Below, piece after piece: positions 52,271 through 60,587 of a stretch of DNA of 62,630 nucleotides. Both the position numbers and the translations under genes were made by a program. Within the stretch, counting starts at the first letter, position 1. The number at the start of each line of letters is the position of its first letter. The notes beneath the pieces are model-generated. The model was not told the DNA's origin. It did no database searches and saw nothing but the letters and a program-made list of their open reading frames with translations. This DNA comes from Pseudomonas sp. ANT_H4 (GTDB taxonomy: Bacteria > Pseudomonadota > Gammaproteobacteria > Pseudomonadales > Pseudomonadaceae): the NCBI RefSeq assembly GCF_008369295.1, contig NZ_VOBG01000029.1:1-62630 (forward strand). The letters run 5' to 3'.

Positions 52271-52963
52271 ATGACCTCCGACGACCGTATCAAACTCGAA
52301 CCGAGCTGGAAACAGGCCCTGCGCGATGAGTTCGACCAGCCGTACATGACGCAGCTGCGCGAATTTCTGCGCCAGGAACACGCCGCTGGCAAGGAAATCT
52401 ACCCGCCGGGACCGATGATTTTCAACGCGCTCAATTCCACGCCGCTGGACAAGGTCAAGGTGGTGATCCTCGGCCAGGACCCGTATCACGGCCCGGGCCA
52501 GGCTCATGGCCTGTGCTTCTCGGTGCAGCCTGGTGTGCCGGCGCCACCGTCCCTGGTCAACATCTATAAAGAGCTTAAGCGCGACCTGAACATCGACATC
52601 CCCAGCCACGGCCATTTGCAAAGCTGGGCCGACCAGGGCGTGCTGATGATCAACACGACCATGACCGTTGAACGGGCCAATGCCAACGCCCACGCGGGCA
52701 AGGGCTGGCAGTTCTTTACTGACCGGGTGATCGAGATTGTCAGCGAGCATCAGCCGCACCTGGTGTTTTTGTTGTGGGGCGCCCATGCCCAAGGCAAGCA
52801 GAAGCTGATCGACGCCACCAAACATCTGGTGCTGACCTCGGTACATCCGTCGCCGTTGTCGGCGTATCGGGGGTTTATTGGCTGCGGGCATTTCAGCCGC
52901 GCCAACAAGTTTCTTGAGCAGAACGGCGAGACGCCGATTGAGTGGCGGTTGCCGCCAGTGTGA
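52271..52963 (+). CDS. ung: Uracil-DNA glycosylase
   Basis: Ung removes uracil from DNA to start base-excision repair. Motifs: VVILGQDPYHGPGQAHGLCF (catalytic Asp), LLWGAHAQGKQKLI and LTSVHPSPLSAYRGFIGCGH (DNA-intercalating loop). It has 230 residues, the family norm. Start at MTSDDRIKL; the upstream frame is open but without support. It is convergent with the AbrB/tct operon through a terminator. Confidence 0.95.
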   Translation: MTSDDRIKLEPSWKQALRDEFDQPYMTQLREFLRQEHAAGKEIYPPGPMIFNALNSTPLDKVKVVILGQDPYHGPGQAHGLCFSVQPGVPAPPSLVNIYKELKRDLNIDIPSHGHLQSWADQGVLMINTTMTVERANANAHAGKGWQFFTDRVIEIVSEHQPHLVFLLWGAHAQGKQKLIDATKHLVLTSVHPSPLSAYRGFIGCGHFSRANKFLEQNGETPIEWRLPPV

Positions 52964-52969
52964 GTGGGT

Positions 52970-52999
52970 AAAAAAAGTGGCGAGGGCACAAGCGCCACT
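52970..52999 (-). terminator. Terminator at the end of the tct operon
   Basis: On the minus strand AGTGGCG, loop and CGCCACT are followed by a run of seven T. It lies about 20 bases beyond the stop of the AbrB-type gene. Confidence 0.8.
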
Positions 53000-53017
53000 C
53001 GCCAAAAAGGGAAAATT

Positions 53018-54055
53018 CTAGGTTTTCTCCGGCTGCCGGTTCCAATGCCGGAACAACGGCTCTGCCAGAAACAACACAAACAACAACCGCATTACCTGCA
53101 TTGCCGTCACCAACGGTACCGACAGTTGCAGGGTTTCTGCCGTCAGGCTCATCTCGGCAATACCGCCGGGCATCATGCCCAGGGTCAGCGAGCGTAGATC
53201 CAACTGTGTCAGGGCACTCAAACCCACCGCTGCCAGGGTCGCGATCGCCATGGTCAACGCCGTGCCGATCAAGGTACGGCCCATGAACGCCGGTGCACGT
53301 CGAAAGAACTGCCGGTTGAAGTGGCAGCCCAGGCCACTGCCGATCAGCCACTGGCCGATCTGGCTACCTCCATCGGGCAGGCCGATGTGCAGGTCCCAGG
53401 TAATACTGACGATGGCACTGACCAGCAACGGCCCGAACAACCACGGATTGGGCTGACGCAAACGCTGCCACCCCCAGGCCACCCATGCACCCAAGGGAAA
53501 CAGCAGCGTCAGCCAGACCCAGTTGACGGCTGCCGGATGAAGTTGTGGGGTGCCTTCGCCCAGCAGATACTTGAAGGCCGCCGGCACGCATAGCACCACC
53601 ACCAACACCCGCAAGCTTTGCCCCGCCGCCACCCGGCTGAGTACCGCACCATTGCGTGCTCCGAGGTTGACCATCTCGCCGGAGCCCCCGGGCATGCTGG
53701 AGAAAAACGCGGTGGCGCGGTCTTCACCACTGCGGCGCATCAACCACACACCGACAATGCTCGACAGGCTGGTGACCAGCGCGCCAAAGAAGATCAGGCC
53801 GAAGTGGCTCATCACCTGCTCGATCACCACGGGGGTGAAGTGCAGGCCGATGCCGATGCCTACCACCCATTGGCCGCATTTGCGCCCGCCGGGGATTTCT
53901 GCCAATTGCCACGGCGTCAGGCAGCGCACCAGGATGATCGCCAGCAACGAGCCGACCATCCATGGCAGCGGCCAGCCGATCTGGCTGGCGAGGTAACCGC
54001 CTGCCAGGCCGACCAGTGGTGTTCCCCACCAGTGTCTAAAGGTGACCTCAGACAT
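53018..54055 (-). CDS. AbrB-family membrane protein (putative ammonia monooxygenase-like)
   Basis: A 345-residue integral membrane protein with two AbrB-duplication repeats; SQIGWPLPWMVGSLLAIILV and SQIGQWLIGSGLGCHFNRQF mark them, along with AFFSSMPGGSGEMVNLGARN and TLGMMPGGIAEMSLTAETLQ. PF05145 members are often named AbrB or ammonia monooxygenase, but function is unknown. Its start overlaps the tctA stop by 8 bases, so it is the last gene of the tct operon, as PA0751 is in P. aeruginosa. Confidence 0.87.
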   Translation of the reverse strand: MSEVTFRHWWGTPLVGLAGGYLASQIGWPLPWMVGSLLAIILVRCLTPWQLAEIPGGRKCGQWVVGIGIGLHFTPVVIEQVMSHFGLIFFGALVTSLSSIVGVWLMRRSGEDRATAFFSSMPGGSGEMVNLGARNGAVLSRVAAGQSLRVLVVVLCVPAAFKYLLGEGTPQLHPAAVNWVWLTLLFPLGAWVAWGWQRLRQPNPWLFGPLLVSAIVSITWDLHIGLPDGGSQIGQWLIGSGLGCHFNRQFFRRAPAFMGRTLIGTALTMAIATLAAVGLSALTQLDLRSLTLGMMPGGIAEMSLTAETLQLSVPLVTAMQVMRLLFVLFLAEPLFRHWNRQPEKT

Positions 54056-55562
54056 CGGCCACGGCACGACGCTGCAGGGAACGCTTGCGCCAGATGCGGA
54101 TCAGCGGGAACAACAGCATCAGCGCAGTCAGCACCCAGACGCCAAAGGTGATCGGGCTCGACCAGAGGATTTGCAGTTCACCGTTGGAGATCGACAGCGC
54201 ACGGCGCAGGTTCTGCTCCATCAGACCGCCGAGAATAAAGCCCAGCAACACCGGCGACAGCGGGAAGTCCAGCTTGCGCAGGATGTAACCGAAGATTCCG
54301 ATACCGATCATCAGGAACAGATCGAAGGTAGTGGCGTGAACGGCGTAGACGCCAATCGCGGTGATGATGGCGATTACCGGCACCAGCGCCCAGTTCGGTA
54401 CCGCAAGTATGCGGGTGAAGATGCGGATCATCGGAATGTTGAGGATAACCAGCATGAGGTTGGCGATAAACAACGACGCGATCAGACCCCAGACGATGTC
54501 CGGTTGCTGTTGGAACAGCAGCGGGCCAGGGGTGATGTTGTACAGCGACAGAGCGCCGATCATTACAGCGGTGGTACCGGAACCGGGGACGCCGAGGGTC
54601 AGCATCGGTACCAGAGCGCCGCACGCCGCCGCACCAATGGCGGTTTCCGGGGCGGCGAGGCCGCGCTTGTCACCCTGGCCGAATGTACCGCTGTCACCAG
54701 CGATACGTTTCTCGGTCATGTAGGCAACAGCGGACGCCAATGTCGCACCGGCACCCGGTAATACGCCCATGATGAAGCCCAGCAGGCCGCAACGAATGTT
54801 CACCACGAACACCGCCGACGCTTCCTTGAAGTTGAACATCATCCGGCCGGTGGCTTTCACTGCTTCCTGGCCGCGATGGGTTTTTTCCAACAGCAACAGG
54901 ATCTCACTGATGGAGAACAGGCCCAGCACCAGCACCACGAATTGGATGCCGTCAGTCAGGTGAATGTTGTCACCGGTAAAACGGTACACGCCGCTGTTGG
55001 CGTCGATACCGACGGCTGACAGAAACAGGCCGATCAGCGCCGCGACAAAGGTTTTCAGCGGTTTGTCACCGGCCATGCCGCCCAGGCAGACAATGGAGAA
55101 TACCATCAGTACGAAGTATTCCGCCGGGCCGAAGGCGATCGCCCATTTGGCCAGCAATGGGGCGAACAGCACCATGCCGCAGGTGGCAATAAACGCACCG
55201 ATGAACGAACTCCACGCCGACAGCGACAACGCCACGCCGGCCAGGCCTTTGCGGGCCATCGGGTAGCCGTCGAGGGTGGTCATCACGGTGGACGCCTCGC
55301 CCGGGATATTCAGCAGGATCGAGCTGATCCGGCCGCCGTATTCGCAGCCCAAGTACACGGCTGCCAACAGGATCAAAGCCGACTCTGGCGGCAGGCCCAA
55401 AGCGAAAGCGATGGGGATCAACAGTGCCACGCCGTTGATCGGGCCCAGGCCCGGCAGCAGGCCGACCACGGTACCGATCAAGGTGCCGCACAGTGCGGTT
55501 ATCAGGTTGTAGGGGGTCAGCGCGACGCCGAAGCCCTGGCCCAAATAGCCTAGCGTATCCAT
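54048..55562 (-). CDS. tctA: TctA tripartite tricarboxylate transporter large membrane subunit
   Basis: This 504-residue membrane subunit forms the citrate/tricarboxylate importer with TctB and TctC. It has about 12 helices and the TctA signatures VVGLLPGLGPINGVALLIPI, AVYLGCEYGGRISSILLNIP and GVLPGAGATLASAVAYMTEK. Start at MDTLGYLGQGF; a longer frame reads back into tctB. It is followed by the AbrB gene with overlapping ends and preceded by tctB. Confidence 0.94.
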   Translation of the reverse strand: MDTLGYLGQGFGVALTPYNLITALCGTLIGTVVGLLPGLGPINGVALLIPIAFALGLPPESALILLAAVYLGCEYGGRISSILLNIPGEASTVMTTLDGYPMARKGLAGVALSLSAWSSFIGAFIATCGMVLFAPLLAKWAIAFGPAEYFVLMVFSIVCLGGMAGDKPLKTFVAALIGLFLSAVGIDANSGVYRFTGDNIHLTDGIQFVVLVLGLFSISEILLLLEKTHRGQEAVKATGRMMFNFKEASAVFVVNIRCGLLGFIMGVLPGAGATLASAVAYMTEKRIAGDSGTFGQGDKRGLAAPETAIGAAACGALVPMLTLGVPGSGTTAVMIGALSLYNITPGPLLFQQQPDIVWGLIASLFIANLMLVILNIPMIRIFTRILAVPNWALVPVIAIITAIGVYAVHATTFDLFLMIGIGIFGYILRKLDFPLSPVLLGFILGGLMEQNLRRALSISNGELQILWSSPITFGVWVLTALMLLFPLIRIWRKRSLQRRAVADV

Positions 55563-55563
55563 A

Positions 55564-56022
55564 TCAGTTCTCCAAAACGTCGAGCAGACCGAGGGGCAGC
55601 GGTACATCCATGGCTTTATCGAACAGCAGATAAAGGCCGACGCTTATCAAGGTGATGATCACCACGCTGGGCAGCCAGCGACCGCCATACAGCCGTGCCA
55701 TCGGAATGCCGATCAATATGCTGCTGAGAATGAAACCCAGGGATTCGAAGGTGCCAGCGAACACCAGCAACAACACCACGCAGATTCCGATCTTGATCAG
55801 CGTTTCTTGATCCAACGGTGGTTCTTCGTCGCTGTGTTTGGTTGGCTGCGGGCGAATCAGCATGTAGATCAGGGCCAGGCTCATCAGCCCGAGCATCAGC
55901 AGCGGATAGGCACGCGGCCCTACGGGTTCGTAGGAAAAAGACGCCTGATACGGCCAGGCCATCAGTGCCAGGCCGGCACAGGCCAGCAATAGCACTGCAG
56001 CAAAAATGCGTTGTAAGAGCAT
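55564..56022 (-). CDS. tctB: TctB small membrane subunit
   Basis: A 152-residue, four-helix subunit of the tripartite importer. It reads AAVLLLACAGLALMAWPYQA in the first helix, YPLLMLGLMSLALIYMLIRP in the second, and the paired helices in the last third. Short variable TctB proteins like this are placed by context, between tctA and tctC. Start at MLLQRIFAA; it ends one base before tctA. Confidence 0.9.
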   Translation of the reverse strand: MLLQRIFAAVLLLACAGLALMAWPYQASFSYEPVGPRAYPLLMLGLMSLALIYMLIRPQPTKHSDEEPPLDQETLIKIGICVVLLLVFAGTFESLGFILSSILIGIPMARLYGGRWLPSVVIITLISVGLYLLFDKAMDVPLPLGLLDVLEN

Positions 56023-56082
56023 GGAAAACTCCTGGGCCACGCCTTTTATGCACAAGGGCGTGGCCGCGCAAACAAGGGGCGA

Positions 56083-57072
56083 TTACTGAATCAGGCCAAA
56101 TTCTTTGGCCAGCACTTTGTAGTCAGCCACCTGTTTCTTCACGTAGGTGTCCAGCTCCGGGCCGGTCATGGCAAACGGGAACAGCTCGCGCTGATCACGC
56201 AGCTTGGCGAAGTCTTCGGAAGCCAGCAGTTTGTCGAAGGCGTCTTTCCACCAGGCGTAGTCTTCGTCGCTGACTTTTGGCCCGAGGTAGAAACCACGGA
56301 CCACTGGCCAGACGATGTCGTAGCCTTGCTCCTTGGCTGTCGGGATGTTCTTCATTTCCGGCTCGTCCAGACGCTCCTCGGAGAACACCGCCAGCAGGCG
56401 CATGTCACCGCTCAAGATGTGGGGCATGGAGTCGGAGATGTCGGTGCTGCCCACCTGAATGTGGCCGCCGAGCAGGGCAGTGGCGATTTCACCGCCGCCT
56501 TCCAGTGCCACGTAACGCAGGTCGCGTGGGTTGATTCCGGCGGCCTTGGCGATCAGCGCGGTTTGCATCCAGTCCTGGCTGCCGACGGTGCCGCCGGAAC
56601 CGATGACGACTTTGCTCGGGTCTTTCTTCAGCGCCTGGACCAGATCATCGAGGTTTTTGTAGGGTGAATCGTTTTTCACTGCAATGGCGCCGTAGCTGGT
56701 GCCGACCGCCGCCAGCCAACGAACGTTGGTTTCATCGAAGCGACCGAACTTGCCCTGGGCCAGGTTCAACAGCGAACCGCTGGACCAGGCCACCAGGGTG
56801 CCGGCATCGGCTGGACGCTGGGCCACCACCGCGTTGTAGGCCACCGCGCCGACGCCGCCGGGCATGTAGGTCACGCGCATCGGCTTGCTCAGCAGCTTTT
56901 CGTTGACCAGCGCGCTTTGCACCAGTTTGCAGGTCAGGTCAAAGCCCCCGCCTGGGGACGCCGGAGCGATACATTCCGGACGCCTGGGCTCGGCGGTGGA
57001 TGCGGCCAGCAACTGGCCGGCGAACAGCATGCAGCCGGCCGCCAAAACAAATTTGTGCAGTGATAAGGTCAT
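56083..57072 (-). CDS. tctC: TctC periplasmic substrate-binding protein
   Basis: A 329-residue periplasmic binding protein of the tripartite tricarboxylate transporter family (BugT/TctC). It has a signal peptide (KFVLAAGCMLFAGQLLAAST) and the family start ECIAPASPGGGFDLTCKLVQ, then VTYMPGGVGAVAYNAVVAQR and IVWPVVRGFYLGPKVSDEDY. It delivers citrate, tricarballylate or a related acid to TctAB. First gene of tctCBA; upstream is a small open frame where a porin gene is expected. Confidence 0.93.
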   Translation of the reverse strand: MTLSLHKFVLAAGCMLFAGQLLAASTAEPRRPECIAPASPGGGFDLTCKLVQSALVNEKLLSKPMRVTYMPGGVGAVAYNAVVAQRPADAGTLVAWSSGSLLNLAQGKFGRFDETNVRWLAAVGTSYGAIAVKNDSPYKNLDDLVQALKKDPSKVVIGSGGTVGSQDWMQTALIAKAAGINPRDLRYVALEGGGEIATALLGGHIQVGSTDISDSMPHILSGDMRLLAVFSEERLDEPEMKNIPTAKEQGYDIVWPVVRGFYLGPKVSDEDYAWWKDAFDKLLASEDFAKLRDQRELFPFAMTGPELDTYVKKQVADYKVLAKEFGLIQ

Positions 57073-57118
57073 GTGGATTTCCTTCATTGTTGTTATGGGG
57101 TGTGTCTATTACCAGGCA

Positions 57119-57376
57119 CTACCCAGCGCGCGAGGCCACCAGGCTGAGGCAATGTTTGCGATACACGTCGTCGAGTTGGGGGAAGTGGTAGCTGGCGGTG
57201 AGCTCGTAGCCCACGCCATCGAAGTCGAAGTGCTTGCCGGTGGCACCACTCAGGAAACGGCTGTTGTTGTTTTCGAAGAAGGCAGCCTGGGCAAGCGGCG
57301 AAAAGCCGGCAAGGACAGTCTGGGGCAGGCGAGAAGAACGAGCAGGTGGGCAGGCCTGGGGCTGTGTCGACAGCAT
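57119..57376 (-). CDS. Small ORF at the position of the tct porin gene
   Basis: An 85-residue frame with a possible signal region (SRLPQTVLAGFSPLAQAAFF) then ENNNSRFLSGATGKHFDFDG and ELTASYHFPQLDDVYRKHCL. In Pseudomonas tct loci an OprD-family porin (OpdH, about 420 residues) usually occupies this place between tctC and tctD. The AAFFE start resembles a mature OprD N-terminus, but no porin barrel follows. It might be a deletion remnant, or an unrelated small protein. A GGAG ten bases before the ATG is a weak site. Not resolved. Confidence 0.35.
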   Translation of the reverse strand: MLSTQPQACPPARSSRLPQTVLAGFSPLAQAAFFENNNSRFLSGATGKHFDFDGVGYELTASYHFPQLDDVYRKHCLSLVASRAG

Positions 57377-57411
57377 CGTTGGTGCACTCCGTTATTGTTC
57401 TTATTTTGGCG

Positions 57412-57431
57412 AAAACGCGTCGAGGCGTTTT
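57412..57431. promoter_or_regulatory. Inverted repeat in the tct control region
   Basis: AAAACGC, GTCGAG and GCGTTTT form a perfect seven-base hairpin with T runs on both sides, between the small ORF and tctD. It could be a TctD binding site or a terminator-like structure; the sequence alone does not decide. Confidence 0.5.
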
Positions 57432-57613
57432 TCGGGCGCTATCGGTGAAATAGCTTGGCAAGTCGTAACCCACCGCAATTGGATGCTAATGGGCGAAGCT
57501 TTCACTAACCTTTCAGCAACCTTTCAATGTTTTCGGGCTTCACAGCGTGGGGGACGCCTGTAAACTCCCCCGCAAAGTGTGGCGCCGGCCATCCCTGAAT
57601 GAGGTAAAAATCC

Positions 57614-58285
57614 ATGCGTGTCCTTCTGGTCGAAGACCATTTGCAGCTAGCTGAAAGTGTCGCCCAGGCGCTTAAGAGCACGGGTTTGACGGTGGATGTG
57701 CTGCACGATGGCGTGGCGGCGGACCTGGCCTTGAGCAGCGAGGAGTACGCGGTGGCGATCCTTGATGTGGGCTTGCCGCGCATGGACGGTTTCGAGGTGC
57801 TGGCGCGCTTGCGGGCCCGTGGAAAGAATCTTCCGGTATTGATGTTGACCGCCCGCAGTGACGTGAAGGACCGGGTGCATGGGTTGAACCTTGGCGCGGA
57901 TGATTATCTGGCCAAACCGTTCGAACTGACGGAACTGGAAGCGCGGGTCAAGGCATTGCTGCGCCGCAGCGTGTTGGGCGGTGAGCGCCAGCAGGCCTGC
58001 GGCGTGCTGGTCTACGACCTCGACACCCGGCGCTTTACCTTGGGCGGCGAACTGCTGACCCTGACTTCCCGCGAACAGGCGGTGCTGGAAGCGTTGATCG
58101 CCCGCCCAGGCCGGGTCATGAGCAAGGAGCAGTTGGCGTCCCAGGTGTTTGGCCTGGATGAAGAGGCCAGCCCGGACGCCATCGAAATCTACGTCCACCG
58201 CCTGCGCAAGAAACTCGATGGCCAACCGGTGGCGATCGTCACCTTCCGTGGCCTGGGGTACTTGCTGGAAGCGCGCGATGCATAA
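57614..58285 (+). CDS. tctD: TctD response regulator
   Basis: A 223-residue OmpR-type regulator that controls the tricarboxylate transporter. Receiver domain with phosphorylation Asp in VAILDVGLPRMDGFEVLARL and VLMLTARSDVKDRVHGLNLG, the KPF motif in DDYLAKPFELTELEARV, then a winged-helix output (LTSREQAVLEALIARPGRVM and DEEASPDAIEIYVHRLRKKL). It is divergent from tctCBA and overlaps tctE, as in the usual tctDE arrangement. Confidence 0.92.
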   Translation: MRVLLVEDHLQLAESVAQALKSTGLTVDVLHDGVAADLALSSEEYAVAILDVGLPRMDGFEVLARLRARGKNLPVLMLTARSDVKDRVHGLNLGADDYLAKPFELTELEARVKALLRRSVLGGERQQACGVLVYDLDTRRFTLGGELLTLTSREQAVLEALIARPGRVMSKEQLASQVFGLDEEASPDAIEIYVHRLRKKLDGQPVAIVTFRGLGYLLEARDA

Positions 58286-59663
58286 GCCCAGCAGCCTGCG
58301 CTGGCGCTTGCTGTGGAACCTGGCCTTGTTGCTGGTGGTGTTGATGCTGGCCAGCGGCTTGAGCGCTTACTGGAATGGTCGCGAAGCGGCCGACACGGCG
58401 TATGACCGCACCCTGCTGGCGTCGGCGCGAACCATTTCTGCTGGGCTGTCCCAACGTGACGGCACCCTCAGCGCCGACGTGCCCTATGTGGCGCTGGACA
58501 CGTTCGCCTACGACAGCGCCGGGCGGATTTACTACCAGGTCAATGACATTCATCAGAAGCTGATTTCCGGTTACGAAAATCTGCCAGGCCCGCCACCGGG
58601 CACATTGCGCACGGATGATTACCCGGCCCTGGCGCGCTTCTACAACGCCCGCTATCAGGGGCAGAACGTGCGGGTGGTGAGCCTGCTCAAGGCGGTGTCG
58701 GAGCCGAACATGAATGGCATGGCGGAAATTCGCGTGGCCGAAACCGACGAAGCACGGGTCAGCATGGCCCGCAGCCTGATGGCCGACACCTTGCTGCGCC
58801 TGGGGATGCTGGCCATCGGTGCCTTGCTGCTGGTGTGGTTTGCGGTGAGTGCGGCGCTGCGTCCACTGGAGCGGTTGCGCACGGCAGTGGAGGAACGCCA
58901 GCCAGATGATTTGCGGCCCCTGCCGCTGGTGGAAGTACAGCACGAATTGGGTCCGCTGGTGCGGGCCTTGAACCATTTCACCGAACGCCTGCGCGGGCAG
59001 TTCGAGCGCCAGGCGCAGTTTATTGCCGATGCCGCCCATGAATTGCGCACCCCGTTGGCGGCGCTTAAGGCCCGCCTTGAACTGGGTTTGCGCGCCGAAG
59101 ACCCGGCCACTTGGCGTACTACCCTGGAAACCGTCGCTCAAGGCACTGATCGCCTGACCCTCCTGGCTAATCAATTGTTGTCCTTGGCCCGTATCGAAAA
59201 CGGCGCCCGGGCCATTGCCGAAGGTGGTGCGCAGTTGCTGGACTTGAGCCAATTGGCCCGTGAACTGGGCATGGCCATGGCGCCGCTGGCCCATGCCCGT
59301 GGTGTTGCCCTGGCATTGGAGGCGGACGAACCGGTGTGGTTGCGGGGCGAGCCAACCTTGTTAAATGAGTTGCTGAGCAATCTGGTGGACAACGCCCTGG
59401 CTCACACTCCATCGGGCGGCAATGTAATCCTGCGGGTCACGGCGCCGGCGGTGTTGGAAGTGGAAGACGACGGACCGGGTATCCCACTGGATGAGCGGGA
59501 TCGGGTGTTTGAGCGGTTTTACCGGCGCAATCAGCAGGGCGCAGGTTCAGGGCTGGGGTTGGCGATTGTCGGGGAAATCTGCCGGGCCCATCTGGCGAAG
59601 ATCAGCCTGCATGATGGTGAGCTGGCGGGGCTGAAGGTTCGGGTGAGCTTCAATTCCTTGTAG
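58278..59663 (+). CDS. tctE: TctE sensor histidine kinase
   Basis: A 461-residue two-helix membrane kinase that senses tricarboxylates. N-terminal helix (WNLALLLVVLMLASGLSAYW), periplasmic sensor about residues 30-180, second helix (GMLAIGALLLVWFAVSAALR), HAMP, phosphoacceptor His in FIADAAHELRTPLAALKARL, then N box NELLSNLVDNALAHTP and G boxes VEDDGPGIPLDERDR and GSGLGLAIVGEICR. Its ATG overlaps the tctD stop by 8 bases. It is a pair with TctD. Confidence 0.92.
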   Translation: MHKPSSLRWRLLWNLALLLVVLMLASGLSAYWNGREAADTAYDRTLLASARTISAGLSQRDGTLSADVPYVALDTFAYDSAGRIYYQVNDIHQKLISGYENLPGPPPGTLRTDDYPALARFYNARYQGQNVRVVSLLKAVSEPNMNGMAEIRVAETDEARVSMARSLMADTLLRLGMLAIGALLLVWFAVSAALRPLERLRTAVEERQPDDLRPLPLVEVQHELGPLVRALNHFTERLRGQFERQAQFIADAAHELRTPLAALKARLELGLRAEDPATWRTTLETVAQGTDRLTLLANQLLSLARIENGARAIAEGGAQLLDLSQLARELGMAMAPLAHARGVALALEADEPVWLRGEPTLLNELLSNLVDNALAHTPSGGNVILRVTAPAVLEVEDDGPGIPLDERDRVFERFYRRNQQGAGSGLGLAIVGEICRAHLAKISLHDGELAGLKVRVSFNSL

Positions 59664-59711
59664 GCGCGAGGGGGGGGCGCCTAGTTCTTGCTCTCAGTGC
59701 CCTTGAGTACT

Positions 59712-59727
59712 TCGCGAGCAAGCTCGC
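59712..59727. repeat. REP-type element, inverted
   Basis: TCGCGAGCAAGCTCGC is the exact complement of the REP core at 47411. It lies in the convergent gap between tctE and the HDOD gene, touching the end of the latter. Confidence 0.8.
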
Positions 59728-59729
59728 TT

Positions 59730-60551
59730 TCAGTAAAACATCGACCGTGCTTCATCCAGATCGGCATTCAAGGTGCGATTGTCCGGATTGATCTTAAGTT
59801 TCTTGAAGGCCGGCAAGATCGACAACGGTACCGCGGCCAACGGGTGATCAGTGCCTTTGTGGCAGTACAGCGCCGCCACTTGCACCACGTCGACATAGTC
59901 CAGGCGTTCAGAGTCACGCCACAGGTCCAGGTACTGCCCCGGCAGCTTGACCAGCATTTCCGGAAACTCCCAGACCCGTAGCAGTTTGTCCCCCAGCAGC
60001 GGGTGAATGCTTTCGATCACATGATTAAGGCTGACCGGGTCAGACAGTAGTTGATAGTGATCTTCGGCATAGGTGAGGATCGGCAGCACGCCAATCTGAT
60101 GCACCAGGCCACCCAGCGCCGCCTGATCAGGTTTGAGTTGGTTGTGGTTACGACACAGTGCATAGCTGACACCCGCCACTTCCAGGCTACGGCGCCAGAC
60201 GTCGCGCATTTTTTGCTCGATCACTTCGGAGCGGGCGTGAAAAATTTGCTCCATCACCAGGCCAATGGCCAGGTTGCTGCTGTAGTTGGTGCCCAGGCGC
60301 GTGATGGCGGTGTGCAGGTCGGTGACTTCCTGGGTCGCCCGCAGCAAGGGGCTATTGACCACTTTGATCAGCCGCGCCGACAGGGCGGTATCGCGGCCGA
60401 TCACTTTGCTCAAACGGCTGATGCTGATGTCCGGGTCTTCGGCGGCCTGACGAATTTCCAGGGCCACTTCCGGTAACGTTGGCAGAACCAGGTCATCGTT
60501 ATCGATGGCCTTAACCAAAGCCTGTTGGACTTTTTCCGCCAGCTGGTTCAT
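59730..60551 (-). CDS. HDOD-domain protein
   Basis: A 273-residue protein with an HDOD output domain: LPTLPEVALEIRQAAEDPDI, SISRLSKVIGRDTALSARLI, KVVNSPLLRATQEVTDLHTA and ITRLGTNYSSNLAIGLVMEQ. HDOD proteins lack the metal residues of HD phosphodiesterases and act as non-catalytic signalling modules, often in motility or cyclic di-GMP control. No other domain is attached. It is convergent with tctE. Confidence 0.9.
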   Translation of the reverse strand: MNQLAEKVQQALVKAIDNDDLVLPTLPEVALEIRQAAEDPDISISRLSKVIGRDTALSARLIKVVNSPLLRATQEVTDLHTAITRLGTNYSSNLAIGLVMEQIFHARSEVIEQKMRDVWRRSLEVAGVSYALCRNHNQLKPDQAALGGLVHQIGVLPILTYAEDHYQLLSDPVSLNHVIESIHPLLGDKLLRVWEFPEMLVKLPGQYLDLWRDSERLDYVDVVQVAALYCHKGTDHPLAAVPLSILPAFKKLKINPDNRTLNADLDEARSMFY

Positions 60552-60587
60552 TTCTACTCTCTAGGGCGTTGCAAAAGGGTACGGCGA

